From assembly GCA_025267735.1 (NCBI GenBank), contig CM046303.1, forward strand, positions 45,645,380-45,709,379: a stretch of DNA of 64,000 nucleotides. The letters run 5' to 3'. A program made the translations under genes and the position numbers. Source of the stretch: Mactra quadrangularis (Eukaryota; Mollusca; Bivalvia; Venerida; Mactridae). Below are positions 57,101-64,000 of this stretch, piece by piece (the stretch's first letter is position 1; the number at the start of each line of letters is the position of its first letter). The notes below the pieces were generated by a model, which saw nothing but the letters and a program-made list of their open reading frames with translations, made no database searches and had not been told where the DNA came from.

Positions 57101-60032
57101 TTTCTGGTTTTAATAAAAATTGACCTGTACCCACAGCTATTTCTGGTTTTAATAAAAATTGACCTGTACTCACAGCTATTTCTGGTTTGAATAAAAATTG
57201 ACCTGTACCCACAGCTATTTCTGGTTTAAATAAAATTGACCTGTACTCACACCTATTTCTGGTTTGAATAGAATTGACCTGTACTCACAGCTATTTCTGG
57301 TTTGAATATTCTGGAAGATGCAATAACTTGAGGTCTATCCACACTATATATAGTTCTCCATTGATTAGTTTCATCCAAAGCTTTTATAGCAACTACTCCC
57401 CCAGCATGGTATGTTTCATATATGTCTATACCTGTTATATATATAGCTTCCTCATATTCTACCTGAAATAAGAGAAGTTGTAAAGTCATCCGTCCAGCTC
57501 AGTCAGAAGCACACGAGTCTACTGAGGGGCAAACTTTCATAGAGCTTGCTCAGCTTTGTCTTTAAATAATTTCTACTATTATTCTCACTCCAACCACTGA
57601 TTCTAAATCATGTATGGCAGTTGTCAGTCATTGTCAGACGTATGCTGGAATAACTGGCTAACAGCAAATAGCTTTTCCAGGAACAATGAGAACCATAAAC
57701 AGTCGATCATTGTCTTACACTTTAGATTTATTGCCTCAAGAGGTGACCTGTCCCTGTTTCTAATGATAAAAGCATGCAAAATTATGCTCTTGTGCATTCT
57801 GTGGTTTGTAAAAATTGTTTTAGTGCTAGTCAACTCAAGAACATTTTTATATCCAGAGGTTATCAAGATTCTCTATCTAACTTCTGGATAGGAGAATACC
57901 TCAATAAGTTAATGAACTTTATACTTACTTCTATAAACTGATGAGCATCTGTATCACCTGAAGCCCAGGCACCTGCTATATCTCCATACTTTGGGTAAAC
58001 TCTGGGTTCTCCTATCACACAAGTAGCTGGCCAACTGAAGTAATTAATACTGAGAGTTATAGTATGCAATAGAAAGTTCCCTGCATACAGTTTATCAAGG
58101 GAATGTTCCCTTCAAACAGTTAATCAATCGAAGTTTCCCTGCATACAGTTTATCAAGGGAAGGCTGCATGCAGTTAATCAATGGAAGATCCCTGCATACA
58201 GTTTATCAATGGATGGTTCCATGCATACAGTTTTTCAATGGAAGGTTCCCTGCATACGGTTTATCAAGGATTGGTTCCATGCATACAGTTTATCAAGGGA
58301 AGATCCCTGCATACAGTTCATCAAGGGAAGGTTCCATGCATACAGTTTATCAAGGGAAGGTTACATACATACAGTTTATCAAGGGGTGGTTACATGCATA
58401 CAGTTAATCAATCGAAGGTTACATGCATACAGTTTATCAATGGAAGGTTACATTCATACAGTTTATCAAGGGATGGTTACATGCATACAGTTAATCAATC
58501 GAAGGTTACATGCATACAGTTTATCAATGGAAGATCCCTGCGTACAGTTTATCAATGGAAGATCCCTGCATACAGTTTATCAATGGAAGGTTCCCTGCAT
58601 ACAGTTTATCAAGGGATGGTTCCATGCATTCAGTTTTTCAAAGGAAGGTTACATGCATACAGTTTATCAAGGGAAGGTTGCATGCATACAATTTATCAAG
58701 GGAAAGTTTCCTGCATACAGTTTATCAATGGATGGTTCCATGCATACAGTTTATCAAGGGAAGGTTCCCAGCATACAGTTTATCAGGGGAAGGTTGCATG
58801 CATACAGTTTATCAAGGGAAGGTTCCCAGCAAACTGTTTATCAAGGGAAGGTTCCCAGCATGCAGTTTATAAAGGGAAGGTTTCCTGCATAAAGTTTATA
58901 AAGGGAATGTTCCTTGCATACAGTTAATCATCAAGCTTCAGGGCAGCAACAATTTGATTCAATAAATTGAAATTGATAACGAGAGCACTGATTCCATTTT
59001 GATTTTGAACCCGCAATTTTCAATTCCATGCTGGCCTTTAAACTTGTCCATGAAAGTTATACAAATTTGATACTTTTAGTTACAATGATAATCTAGTGAT
59101 ACAAAAGTTAACATTAAAATTCATTTTTTTAGTCTTGATCTGAAAAAAATGTTAAAATTAATTTTATCAATTTAATGTACTTCAAAGCTAAAATGTACAA
59201 AAATGGAATAAGATGTACTGTTGAATTAATTGGATGAAGAAAATCGAATCACATCAAAAGGCCTTTCCAGTGTATCGTTACAGCTTTATCGAGCTATGAC
59301 AAGGGTAAGACAATTATGATGCGTTACATTCATTGATATAGAAACTGACAATTCATATCAATGTACACTAGTGACTAGTTGTATTCTATTTCATTTTTAA
59401 AAAAATATTCTTAATGTTTTTAAGTCACTAATATTATCCAATGAAATATTGTTTGAAAAAATATATTAAAATAATGTAATAATCATACTACATCAAAGTT
59501 CCACTCGAATAGGACGATAAAAATTGTTGCTTAAGTCTTAATGAAGAGACCTTTATTCTTGCATTTATTGCTTAAAAACCATAAAAAATCCTATGATTTT
59601 GCAATGAACCAATGTACCTTGTACTTTACTGTACTTCCAATATGAATAGACCTAATCTGGAATTCAAATTTTATGGATTTTTCCGTCCGTGCACAGGTGG
59701 TACAAACAAAGTTATCTACACATTATTGCTAAACAGCATAAACTATGGATTAAATCCTATTGTTCTTTTTACACGTGTTTTCATTGTAACAGAGAAAGTT
59801 TGTTTGTACCGCAGGGGAAAACCCAAATATTTGAATACCGGATAAAGTCTATTCAAAATAGTTAAAGTATAAATATATCAGATACTGTACTAATGTAAGG
59901 ATTTTTAAAATGAGTGTAAATAACTTACCTGTTATCGTCATATTGAGAGGAATATCTATCAACTTTCTTGATCCATTGTGATACGATATCCTTACTTTGT
60001 ATACTAGGACAGGAGGCTGCATTTGATGCCAT
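48004..60032 (-). CDS. Discoidin (FBXL4-type) - BTB - BACK-like protein, 355 aa, eight coding exons
   Basis: The joined - strand exons are 60032-59929, 58034-57929, 57462-57289, 56120-56012, 51978-51791, 51240-51117, 49807-49685 and 48143-48004 (1068 nt). All introns are GT-AG and every split codon is restored. Residues 35-160 resemble the discoidin-like N-terminal domain of FBXL4: WPATCVIGEPRVYPKYGDIA, QFIEVEYEEAIYITGIDIYE, TYHAGGVVAIKALDE, RIEVNCTGCGSWVEIDAVQL. Residues 166-265 are a BTB domain: FSDCQFLIEDKY, YTFYAHKVIICARSDYFKAM, a YLYTNKLPD strand-helix. Residues 266-355 form a short helical BACK-like tail (RVADRLSMEGLKRLAANII). BTB proteins usually dimerise and recruit CUL3, so a role as a substrate adaptor is inferred. 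No kelch, ankyrin or LRR repeats are present. No signal peptide or membrane segment is seen. I do not recognise a named orthologue. Confidence 0.9.
48436..48840. repeat. 40-bp minisatellite, 10 copies, in intron 7 of the discoidin-BTB gene
   Basis: The unit is CTTGAGTTCCAAATCCTATA plus TATTGATTGATTCTTGAGAG, repeated in register every 40 bases. Variants are tgagag/taaaag, gattgattc/gattcatac and cctata/cttata. The first and eighth copies share TTCTAAA. The array lies 293 bases upstream of the exon 8 acceptor. Confidence 0.95.
48958..49378. mobile_element. hAT-like MITE with 8-bp target-site duplication
   Basis: The ends are CAGGGCTCGAATTTGAC and AAATTCGAGCCCTG in inverted orientation. The flanks TCTCCTAC at 48950-48957 and 49379-49386 are identical. 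There is no transposase. It lies in intron 7 of the discoidin-BTB gene. Confidence 0.92.
49685..49807 (-). CDS. Discoidin-BTB gene, coding exon 7 (BACK-like helices)
   Basis: Acceptor atatattacag, donor gtaggt. It encodes VADRLSMEGLKRLAANIISV then QINETNVVDVYVSATEILPV and I. This is the A..L....L...C/A helix that follows BTB domains and begins a BACK domain. A + strand open frame overlapping this exon at 49492-49854 is only its antisense shadow. Confidence 0.92.
50380..50480. repeat. Palindromic repeat with CCTCTTAAGCAGCCAG core and poly-G
   Basis: CAACCCCTCTTAAGCAGCCA and TTGGCTGCTTAAGCGGGGTG are inverted. AGAGGGGGTTTGGCATTGAG and a G run at 50467-50480 follow. Confidence 0.75.
51117..51240 (-). 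CDS. Discoidin-BTB gene, coding exon 6 (BTB end)
   Basis: Acceptor atttcatttcag, donor gtaggc. It encodes KPIPVRDVCRDSFMAVLHYL then YTNKLPDTPKYDCVMLTDVW and R. The stretch F..VL.YLYT..L matches the second half of BTB domains. The split codon G|TT (Val) joins exon 7. Confidence 0.93.
51365..51540 (-). mobile_element. tRNA-like SINE (family 3) in intron 5 of the discoidin-BTB gene
   Basis: On the - strand it has the head with TGGTTCAAATCCCATC and CTTGAGCAAGAAACTTTATC. It lies between exon 6 and exon 5, in the same orientation as the gene. Confidence 0.65.
51791..51978 (-). CDS. Discoidin-BTB gene, coding exon 5 (BTB core)
   Basis: Acceptor tctacttgtag, donor gtatgt. It encodes PPPSMDDLVNDFKITVNNPQ, FSDCQFLIEDKY, then YTFYAHKVIICARSDYFKAM and FCDSLKESRSS. 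This has the BTB hallmarks: the D in FSDC, the H/K of AHKVII and the A.S.YF.AMF helix. Confidence 0.95.
52183..53048. mobile_element. Tc1/mariner-like non-autonomous element, 866 bp, TA-flanked
   Basis: The ends CAGTACCCACCAAAAGTTTG and AAACTTTTAGTGGGTACTG are perfect inverted repeats of about 25 bases, flanked by TA. The interior has no recognisable transposase. It lies in intron 4 of the discoidin-BTB gene. Confidence 0.88.
53067..53233. mobile_element. Short MITE, ACAGTAAAACCTCT ends
   Basis: The ends ACAGTAAAACCTCTGCAAAG and CTAGAGGGGTTTTACTGT are inverted. The interior has CCTCTGCAGAGCAACAACC. A related GAGGGGTTGG-type palindrome is at 50380-50460. Confidence 0.75.
53432..55239. mobile_element. 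1.8-kb non-autonomous element, GGGCCCGGTTTCACGAA ends
   Basis: The ends GGGCCCGGTTTCACGAA and TTCGTGAAACCGGACCC are inverted, with a second inner pair (GGATTTCACGAAGCC / TTTGTGAAACGCAC). CCTGG lies near both ends. A tRNA-like stretch with GGTTCGAATCGTGAATG is at 53700-53720. No transposase was recognised. It fills much of intron 4 of the discoidin-BTB gene. Confidence 0.83.
55380..55591. mobile_element. MITE family with ATAGACTATATCCGGAATTC ends, copy 1
   Basis: The ends AATAGACTATATCCGGAATT and AATTCCGGAGTCTATT are inverted. It has GTTTTCCCCTCTGGTACAAA and CTGTTACAATAAAAACACG inside. Confidence 0.85.
56012..56120 (-). CDS. Discoidin-BTB gene, coding exon 4
   Basis: Acceptor aaattttag, donor CAG|gtttga (weaker than consensus). 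It encodes PQTFRCNQLRIEVNCTGCGS then WVEIDAVQLHGKRYLT. The exon closes the discoidin-like domain with the conserved (R/L)E(V/L)...WVEIDAV strand. Its length of 36 codons plus one base is exactly what is needed to join phase-0 exon 3 to the BTB exon. Confidence 0.88.
56767..57309. repeat. 38-40 bp minisatellite, 14 copies, made of exon 3 end plus its splice donor
   Basis: The unit is about 39 bp, with a core reading on the - strand as AAACCAGAAATAGCT|GTGAGTACAGG plus a TTTTTATT-rich tail. The copy at 57283-57309 is the real exon 3 end and donor. Thirteen further copies run into intron 3. Eight of the 14 copies keep GTGAGT at the donor position and six carry GTGGGT. Where the unit is exactly 39 bp the frame repeats as 13 residues (VGTGQFLLKPEIA). 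Confidence 0.95.
57289..57462 (-). CDS. Discoidin-BTB gene, coding exon 3
   Basis: Acceptor cttatttcag, donor gtgagtac; exactly 58 codons. It encodes VEYEEAIYITGIDIYETYHA, GGVVAIKALDETNQWRTIYS and VDRPQVIASSRIFKPEIA. The ETYHAG motif matches FBXL4 (ETYHPG in that family). The last 21 or so bases of the exon (FKPEIA) and the donor site are the seed of the 39-bp tandem array that fills the start of the following intron. Confidence 0.92.
57488..57676 (+). mobile_element. tRNA-Lys-like SINE (family 1) in intron 2 of the discoidin-BTB gene
   Basis: The head reads CCAGCTCAGTCAGAAGC, followed by GAGTCTACTGAGGGGCAAAC and the body GGCAGTTGTCAGTCATTGTC. It begins only about 26 bases from the exon 3 acceptor, on the strand opposite to the gene. 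Confidence 0.75.
57929..58034 (-). CDS. Discoidin-BTB gene, coding exon 2
   Basis: Acceptor aattacttcag, donor gtaagtat. It encodes WPATCVIGEPRVYPKYGDIA then GAWASGDTDAHQFIE. The pattern of a named-site start (V.G.P.VYP.YGD..GAW) followed by QFIE is typical of FBXL4-type discoidin domains. The 29-bp minisatellite starts only about 35 bases beyond the acceptor. Confidence 0.9.
58069..58933. repeat. 29-bp minisatellite, about 29 copies, in intron 1 of the discoidin-BTB gene
   Basis: The + strand unit is TGCATACAGTTTATCAAGGG plus AAGGTTCCA, with scattered substitutions (tcaatgg, ggttaca, ccctgca variants). Because 29 is not a multiple of 3 and the unit lacks stops, all three + frames stay open for long stretches (for example 58181-58927). 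These open frames are explained by the repeat and are not called as genes. Confidence 0.95.
59645..59853. mobile_element. Same MITE family, copy 2 (inverted), intron 1 of the discoidin-BTB gene
   Basis: It opens AATAGACCTAATCTGGAATT and closes ATACCGGATAAAGTCTATT, with CCGTCCGTGCACAGGTGGTA inside. It ends about 75 bases from the exon 1 donor. Confidence 0.85.
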
Positions 60033-60084
60033 TTTTCTTAGAATTGATAATAATTCGGATTTTGTCTTTTTGTGTGAACTTGGT
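59929..60084 (-). CDS. Discoidin-BTB gene, coding exon 1 (start ATG at 60032)
   Basis: On the - strand the exon has acceptor tttattacag and donor gtaagtta. The chosen start is MASNAASCPSIQSKDIVSQW, with good context (AAAATGG). The frame is open back to the acceptor, so the 52 bases before the ATG are read as 5' UTR. They would be coding if an upstream exon supplied a start. If the candidate exon ending at 63816 is spliced on, an in-frame TAA precedes this ATG, which supports the choice. Residues 1-34 are polar and lie before the discoidin domain. Confidence 0.85.
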
Positions 60085-60210
60085 CTGTAATAAATACAAA
60101 CAGAATAGTTGGGATCATGTGTTCATTCTACAACAGGATGACAGTACTCTCTGATTAGTTTAAACTTATTTAATTATCAGAATGTACATTATTAATACAA
60201 AATAAAAATT

Positions 60211-60612
60211 AACCTGATCTGGAATTCAAATTTATGGGTTTTTCCATCCGTGCACAGCCGGTACAAGTTTTCTACACATAATAGACTATATCCAGAATTC
60301 AAATATTTGGGTTTTTCCTGTAGGTACAAACAAACTTTTACTCTCACAATGAAAACATGTGTACAAAGAACAATGAGATTTAATCTGTATTTCGTGTGTT
60401 TCATCGATAATGTGTAAAAATCTTTGTTTGTACCTACAGCGCACGGACGGAAAAACCCACTTTGAGTTCCGAATTAAGTCTATTGAAAAATAGCACTAAC
60501 TATGGATAAAATCCTTTTGTTCTTTGTACACATGTTTTCATTGTAACCGTGAAAGTTTGTTTGTACCGGAGGGGAAACCCCAAATATTTGAATTCTGGAT
60601 ATAGCCTATTGA
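60211..60612. mobile_element. Nested pair of the same MITE family (copy inside copy)
   Basis: A full copy (60280-60484, ATAGACTATATCCAGAATTC to GAATTAAGTCTATT) interrupts an older copy. The older copy's halves lie at 60211-60279 and 60485-60612. The outer halves rejoin in the order seen in the copy at 59645 (CTACACAT then GCACTAACTATGGATAAAAT). Confidence 0.82.
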
Positions 60613-60781
60613 CAATAGTTGATACAGTTTAAACATATCCTTTAATAGGATTGGAACAAAAGAATAATTCTAATAAAGTTCTTCTCTCTGACTAAATGCT
60701 TGTTCATTTTGTATGTTTTTATATAAATCTTATTCTCATATAAAATCCCTGGTTTTCATAAATTACAATATTAGCCATATC

Positions 60782-60859
60782 CCATTCTCGTACCCAGAGC
60801 CTATTAGGATTCTCAATACTAGTATTGAGAATCCTACTAGACTCTGGGTACGAGAATGG
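60782..60859. repeat. 78-bp near-perfect palindrome
   Basis: The arm CCATTCTCGTACCCAGAGCC TATTAGGATTCTCAATACTA is mirrored by TAGTATTGAGAATCCTACTA GACTCTGGGTACGAGAATGG with no loop. Confidence 0.93.
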
Positions 60860-61079
60860 CCATATCCAAACTTATCTTGAATTTAAACAGTAGTCATGTT
60901 TGTTGCATAATTTAGAAATATATTAAGTCAGATAAATATAAACAATAAAATTAAATATATATAGACTCTCTATATCTAATTGTAATAGATAACAATAACT
61001 AAAAGATATATGGTGAAAAATAGTAATTTTGTATTTTATTGTTGAGATAGTAAATAATTTATTATCATGTTCGGATAGA

Positions 61080-61329
61080 ATCTAGTTTAGCGGACCCCGC
61101 TATTGCGCATGCTCGGACGTTGCGTTGTTTACAAATTTTGGACGCCATTTTGTTTTTAACCATGCAGTTTTTTATTCATTTTTTGAATGAATTATTTTCA
61201 ATAACTATTTTAAAATGCCTTTATGTAATCAATTTTTAATATCAGCGGGGGCGGCAGCCCCCATAATAACAGTAAATTAGCGGCATGTACGCATATTTAT
61301 ATTTACTTCCGGGGTCCGCTAAACTAGAT
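61080..61329. mobile_element. MITE with CTAGTTTAGCGGACCCCG ends, 250 bp
   Basis: The ends ATCTAGTTTAGCGGACCCCG and CGGGGTCCGCTAAACTAGAT are perfect inverted repeats. The interior holds CGCTATTGCGCATGCTCGGA and GCGGGGGCGGCAGCCCCC, a local GC peak. Confidence 0.88.
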
Positions 61330-62624
61330 GTGTTGCATCATGTTCTTCTCTCATACTCATGTCTAGTTTACCGCAATAGTCTGTACATAGATTATGCTTA
61401 ATAAAGAAACATTATATTGTTTTGTATAAAATGATTATATTTCTACTGTGCATATGCAGTTATTAAAGAAAAATATGATTATATAAGCATCACTAATTAT
61501 CAAAATAAGAAATTAGTAGGTGTAAAAAACTTAAATTAGTAAGTTCACAGAATAGTCCAAGAGGTAGAAAATTAAACGTAGACAGTTCAATTATTTATAA
61601 TGACAAAAAATCCCAACAACTAACGATTCAAATGAGATAAACTATGTTGACATTAGTAAATCCCTTACTACAAATCTAAAATCAATCAAAGTATTGAAAT
61701 ACAGCAAGACTTTCGCGCACATTGAAATCTAACAAATCCATACTAATGATTGCTCCTTACACATTAGATTCAAGTACAAATCGAGCAGAGCAAAAAATGC
61801 AGGCGAAGTGTTTATTCTACCCTGTATTACTGGCAAATATTATAAATATTTTATTTTCCTCTTCTTCTCATTCAAAATCTTGCAGTACGGTTTTCCCCTG
61901 TACACTTTGCCCACAAATTCTGTAGTTTCATTAGAATAGCTAAATATGGTATAATACTGTAAAACAACTTAAACTTCAAGTAAAACAACAAATGACTGTA
62001 GTATCATTACATTAAACAGCTACAGACACTTATAACTATGTATCCTGCTAAGTGTATTAACGAGATTTGACTATGCCCCTTCCACATGCTTATCAATATA
62101 AGTAAACACCTGTCACTGATCAGTGAAACAATGACAAGTCATATGAAGGAACTACTTTTATCGCAAAGAAATTGACTGCATAGTAAATAAGAGACACATG
62201 TATCACTCCACAGCTTTAACTGGTCAGGTATTTTCGTCCATAGTTTTCAACTTGTGGTATTACTTAAGTCTTTCGGCAAAATCGCCAAACGTCTAATCAC
62301 TTTCTGGTAAATATTTAACTTATGATTATCTAGTGAAATCAACAGTTCAACGCATTATGAACTTGTTAATAATGTAAGTATCTGGTGGCAGAAATATGCC
62401 ACCATAATAACTAAAACAATGAACTCTTGATATCTAACTAAATCTATGTCATTTTAAAATCAATACATATCATGCCACTTTGATGTAATATATAAGATGG
62501 TTAGAAAAAGTGTTGAAAAAATCAAACCTTAATAAATTATATAGAAAAGAGAGGGTGACAAATCTAGACATATTTATAAGCATGAGTAATGTAAGCGTGT
62601 AACTACTCAACTTCTACATCCAGG

Positions 62625-62792
62625 GACGAATCCAGATTTCTTATGGTCGGTCAGGCCGTAAACTTTTACTGGGATAGGACAAAAACTAAATTAGCAAATA
62701 CAGTATGAATAAAATTTTCAACATTTTTGTATGTGTTTAAAAAATCAAGCCGAGCCTTGCCTTCTACCAGCAAAAATTATTTGGATTCGTCC
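62625..62792. mobile_element. Short MITE, GGACGAATCCA ends
   Basis: GGGACGAATCCA at the left pairs with TTGGATTCGTCC at the right. No coding content. Confidence 0.65.
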
Positions 62793-63086
62793 ATGAAAAA
62801 AGAAAATCATTCTAACTTGCTTCCCATGGATCCTGTATGTTACTATAGGTGTTATTTTACTTAAAGGGTCACTCTAGACAACATCCATGAGTGAAGTTTA
62901 GATGAACCTAAGAAAAAGATATGCAAAAATATAAGTCATTTCATTTAATCTCATTCAAATCTGAACCAATGTAAGGTTTTGATGAATTTGATGGCACGTA
63001 TAATAATTTGATGTGAATGAGATTGATTTACGATGTTCTTTGAATACTTACAGATGCAAATCAAGAAAGATAACTCTGCTTGTATT

Positions 63087-63240
63087 TTAGCAAACTCTCC
63101 GCAGCGGTTATTTCCCTTTATTTAATAAATAAAACAAAACGTGACGTAAGCACCGTGTTTTTACTGTTTTAAGCTTCAAAACTTAAAAGTTGTTAAGTTT
63201 TCTGTCGCTATAAAGAGAGATAACCGCTGCGGAAAGCTAG
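63087..63240. mobile_element. MITE with CCGCAGCGGTTAT ends, 154 bp
   Basis: TAGCAAACTCTCCGCAGCGG and TTATTTCCCTTTAT pair with ATAAAGAGAGATAA and CCGCTGCGGAAAGCTAG. It holds ACGTGACGTAAGC in the middle. Confidence 0.85.
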
Positions 63241-63375
63241 TTTAAGCTTTACATAAAAAATATTACCGCCCTTGGTCAATATCTTACATGTTTATACATG
63301 AATAATAGAATGACGTATTGATATTTCTTGGTTAGATTGAGAATTATAAGAAATACAATTATACATGTATCTTGG

Positions 63376-63443
63376 CATTCTCGTTCCCAGAGTCTAGTAG
63401 GATTCTCAATTGAGAATCCTGCTAGACTCTGGGAACGAGAATG
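63376..63443. repeat. 68-bp near-perfect palindrome, same family
   Basis: CATTCTCGTTCCCAGAGTCT AGTAGGATTCTCAA is mirrored by TTGAGAATCCTGCT AGACTCTGGGAACGAGAATG. It shares its arm sequence with the palindrome at 60782. Confidence 0.93.
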
Positions 63444-63815
63444 GTATCTAGGGTATAACTACAATATAGTCGATAAGAACATTGGAACTGCGGTCGGATA
63501 AAAAAGGATACTTGAACAATAAAAAATCGAAGACACTTAATTAAGCTTAACACCTTTAAAATAGGTGTATACCTGTACCTGTATTATTAAATCCAGCTTT
63601 ATTGGTTAAAAAATCCAACTTATTTACTCTAAACAGACGTGGATATTATATAACTAATCGATTCATGTACATGTATAATATGTATTAATTAACTATACAT
63701 GTAAATATATAATATTGAATGTTTTAATAAATACAAGTCAGGGTAGTTTTGTATAAAAATCGTACCGAAATCAATAAAAACAGAATCTTATTTGGATAAT
63801 ATACGATGTACTTAC

Positions 63816-63900
63816 CCAGTAGTTAAGAGTTTTTAAGTGAAATAAATATTCTTAAATAAAAAATGCTTTATAAATGTTGTAAAAAGCTGAACACTTATTC
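63816..63900 (-). other. Possible 5' non-coding exon of the discoidin-BTB gene
   Basis: On the - strand a strong donor (ACTACTGG|gtaagtac) sits at 63816. If joined to the acceptor at 60084, the frame leading to ATG 60032 contains an in-frame TAA and no earlier ATG. That is what a 5' UTR exon would show. The upstream limit is not visible; 63900 is arbitrary. A lone donor motif occurs often by chance. Confidence 0.25.
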
Positions 63901-64000
63901 GTATAACAACTTGAGTCAACAAGCAATTTAATAAATTTTGTATACCTTAAACTACGTCATAAGTAAATATAAGTAAAACTCTGGTGATAAAATAACATTT

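Larger units (their letters stand above)
60085..64000. other. Upstream region (5' UTR intron or promoter side) of the discoidin-BTB gene
   Basis: It contains the nested MITEs, two palindromes, three further MITEs and the candidate donor at 63816. No coding exon is supported. No TATA or initiator element could be assigned with confidence. Confidence 0.5.

Noticed and set aside
56982..57212. - strand repetitive open frame with VGTGQFLLKPEIA units
   Set aside because: It is the tandemly copied exon 3 end and donor site; frame is lost in 38- and 40-bp units and no acceptor feeds it. It is reported as a repeat instead.
58181..58927. Long + strand open frame (248 codons) and two overlapping ones
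   Set aside because: It is the result of a stop-free 29-bp tandem repeat in an intron; the same peptide cycle occurs in every frame and there is no start, splice or family evidence.
58069..58933. CRISPR-like array (29-bp direct repeats)
   Set aside because: Repeats are head-to-tail with no unique spacers, and the genome is animal.

Overview
The window is A+T-rich, intron-rich animal DNA with low gene density. GT-AG introns, several tRNA-derived SINE families, many short inverted-repeat transposons and scattered mollusc-style repeats suggest a lophotrochozoan, most likely a bivalve mollusc. That assignment is inferred from repeat and gene style, not from a diagnostic marker. I see no bacterial, plasmid or phage features.

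Two multi-exon protein genes are supported, in a tail-to-tail arrangement. On the + strand, from the left edge to 35854, are the last six coding exons of a TMEM184B-type multipass membrane protein (401 visible residues). The first coding exon or exons, with the start codon, must lie left of the window or were not recognised. On the - strand, from about 60084 to 48004, is an apparently complete eight-exon gene for a 355-residue protein. It joins an N-terminal FBXL4-type discoidin-like domain to a C-terminal BTB domain and a short BACK-like helical tail. All splice junctions of both genes keep phase, and each junction was checked base by base.

The rest is introns, untranslated regions and repeats. 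The 16-kb intron of the TMEM184B gene (18107-34148) carries SINEs, MITEs, a 150-bp tandem duplication and half of an inverted pair of one MITE. The 12-kb BTB gene carries three separate intronic minisatellites: 40 bp x 10, about 39 bp x 14 and 29 bp x about 29. The 39-bp array is built from copies of the 3' end of coding exon 3 plus its 5' splice site, which is the most unusual structure here. Several mobile elements can be delimited by target-site duplications, including hAT-like MITEs (8 bp), mariner-like MITEs (TA) and SINEs (11-13 bp).

The two genes have no obvious joint function. The TMEM184B-like protein is expected in membranes of the endosomal or secretory system. The discoidin-BTB protein looks like a CUL3-type substrate adaptor with the same recognition module that FBXL4 carries next to an F-box.
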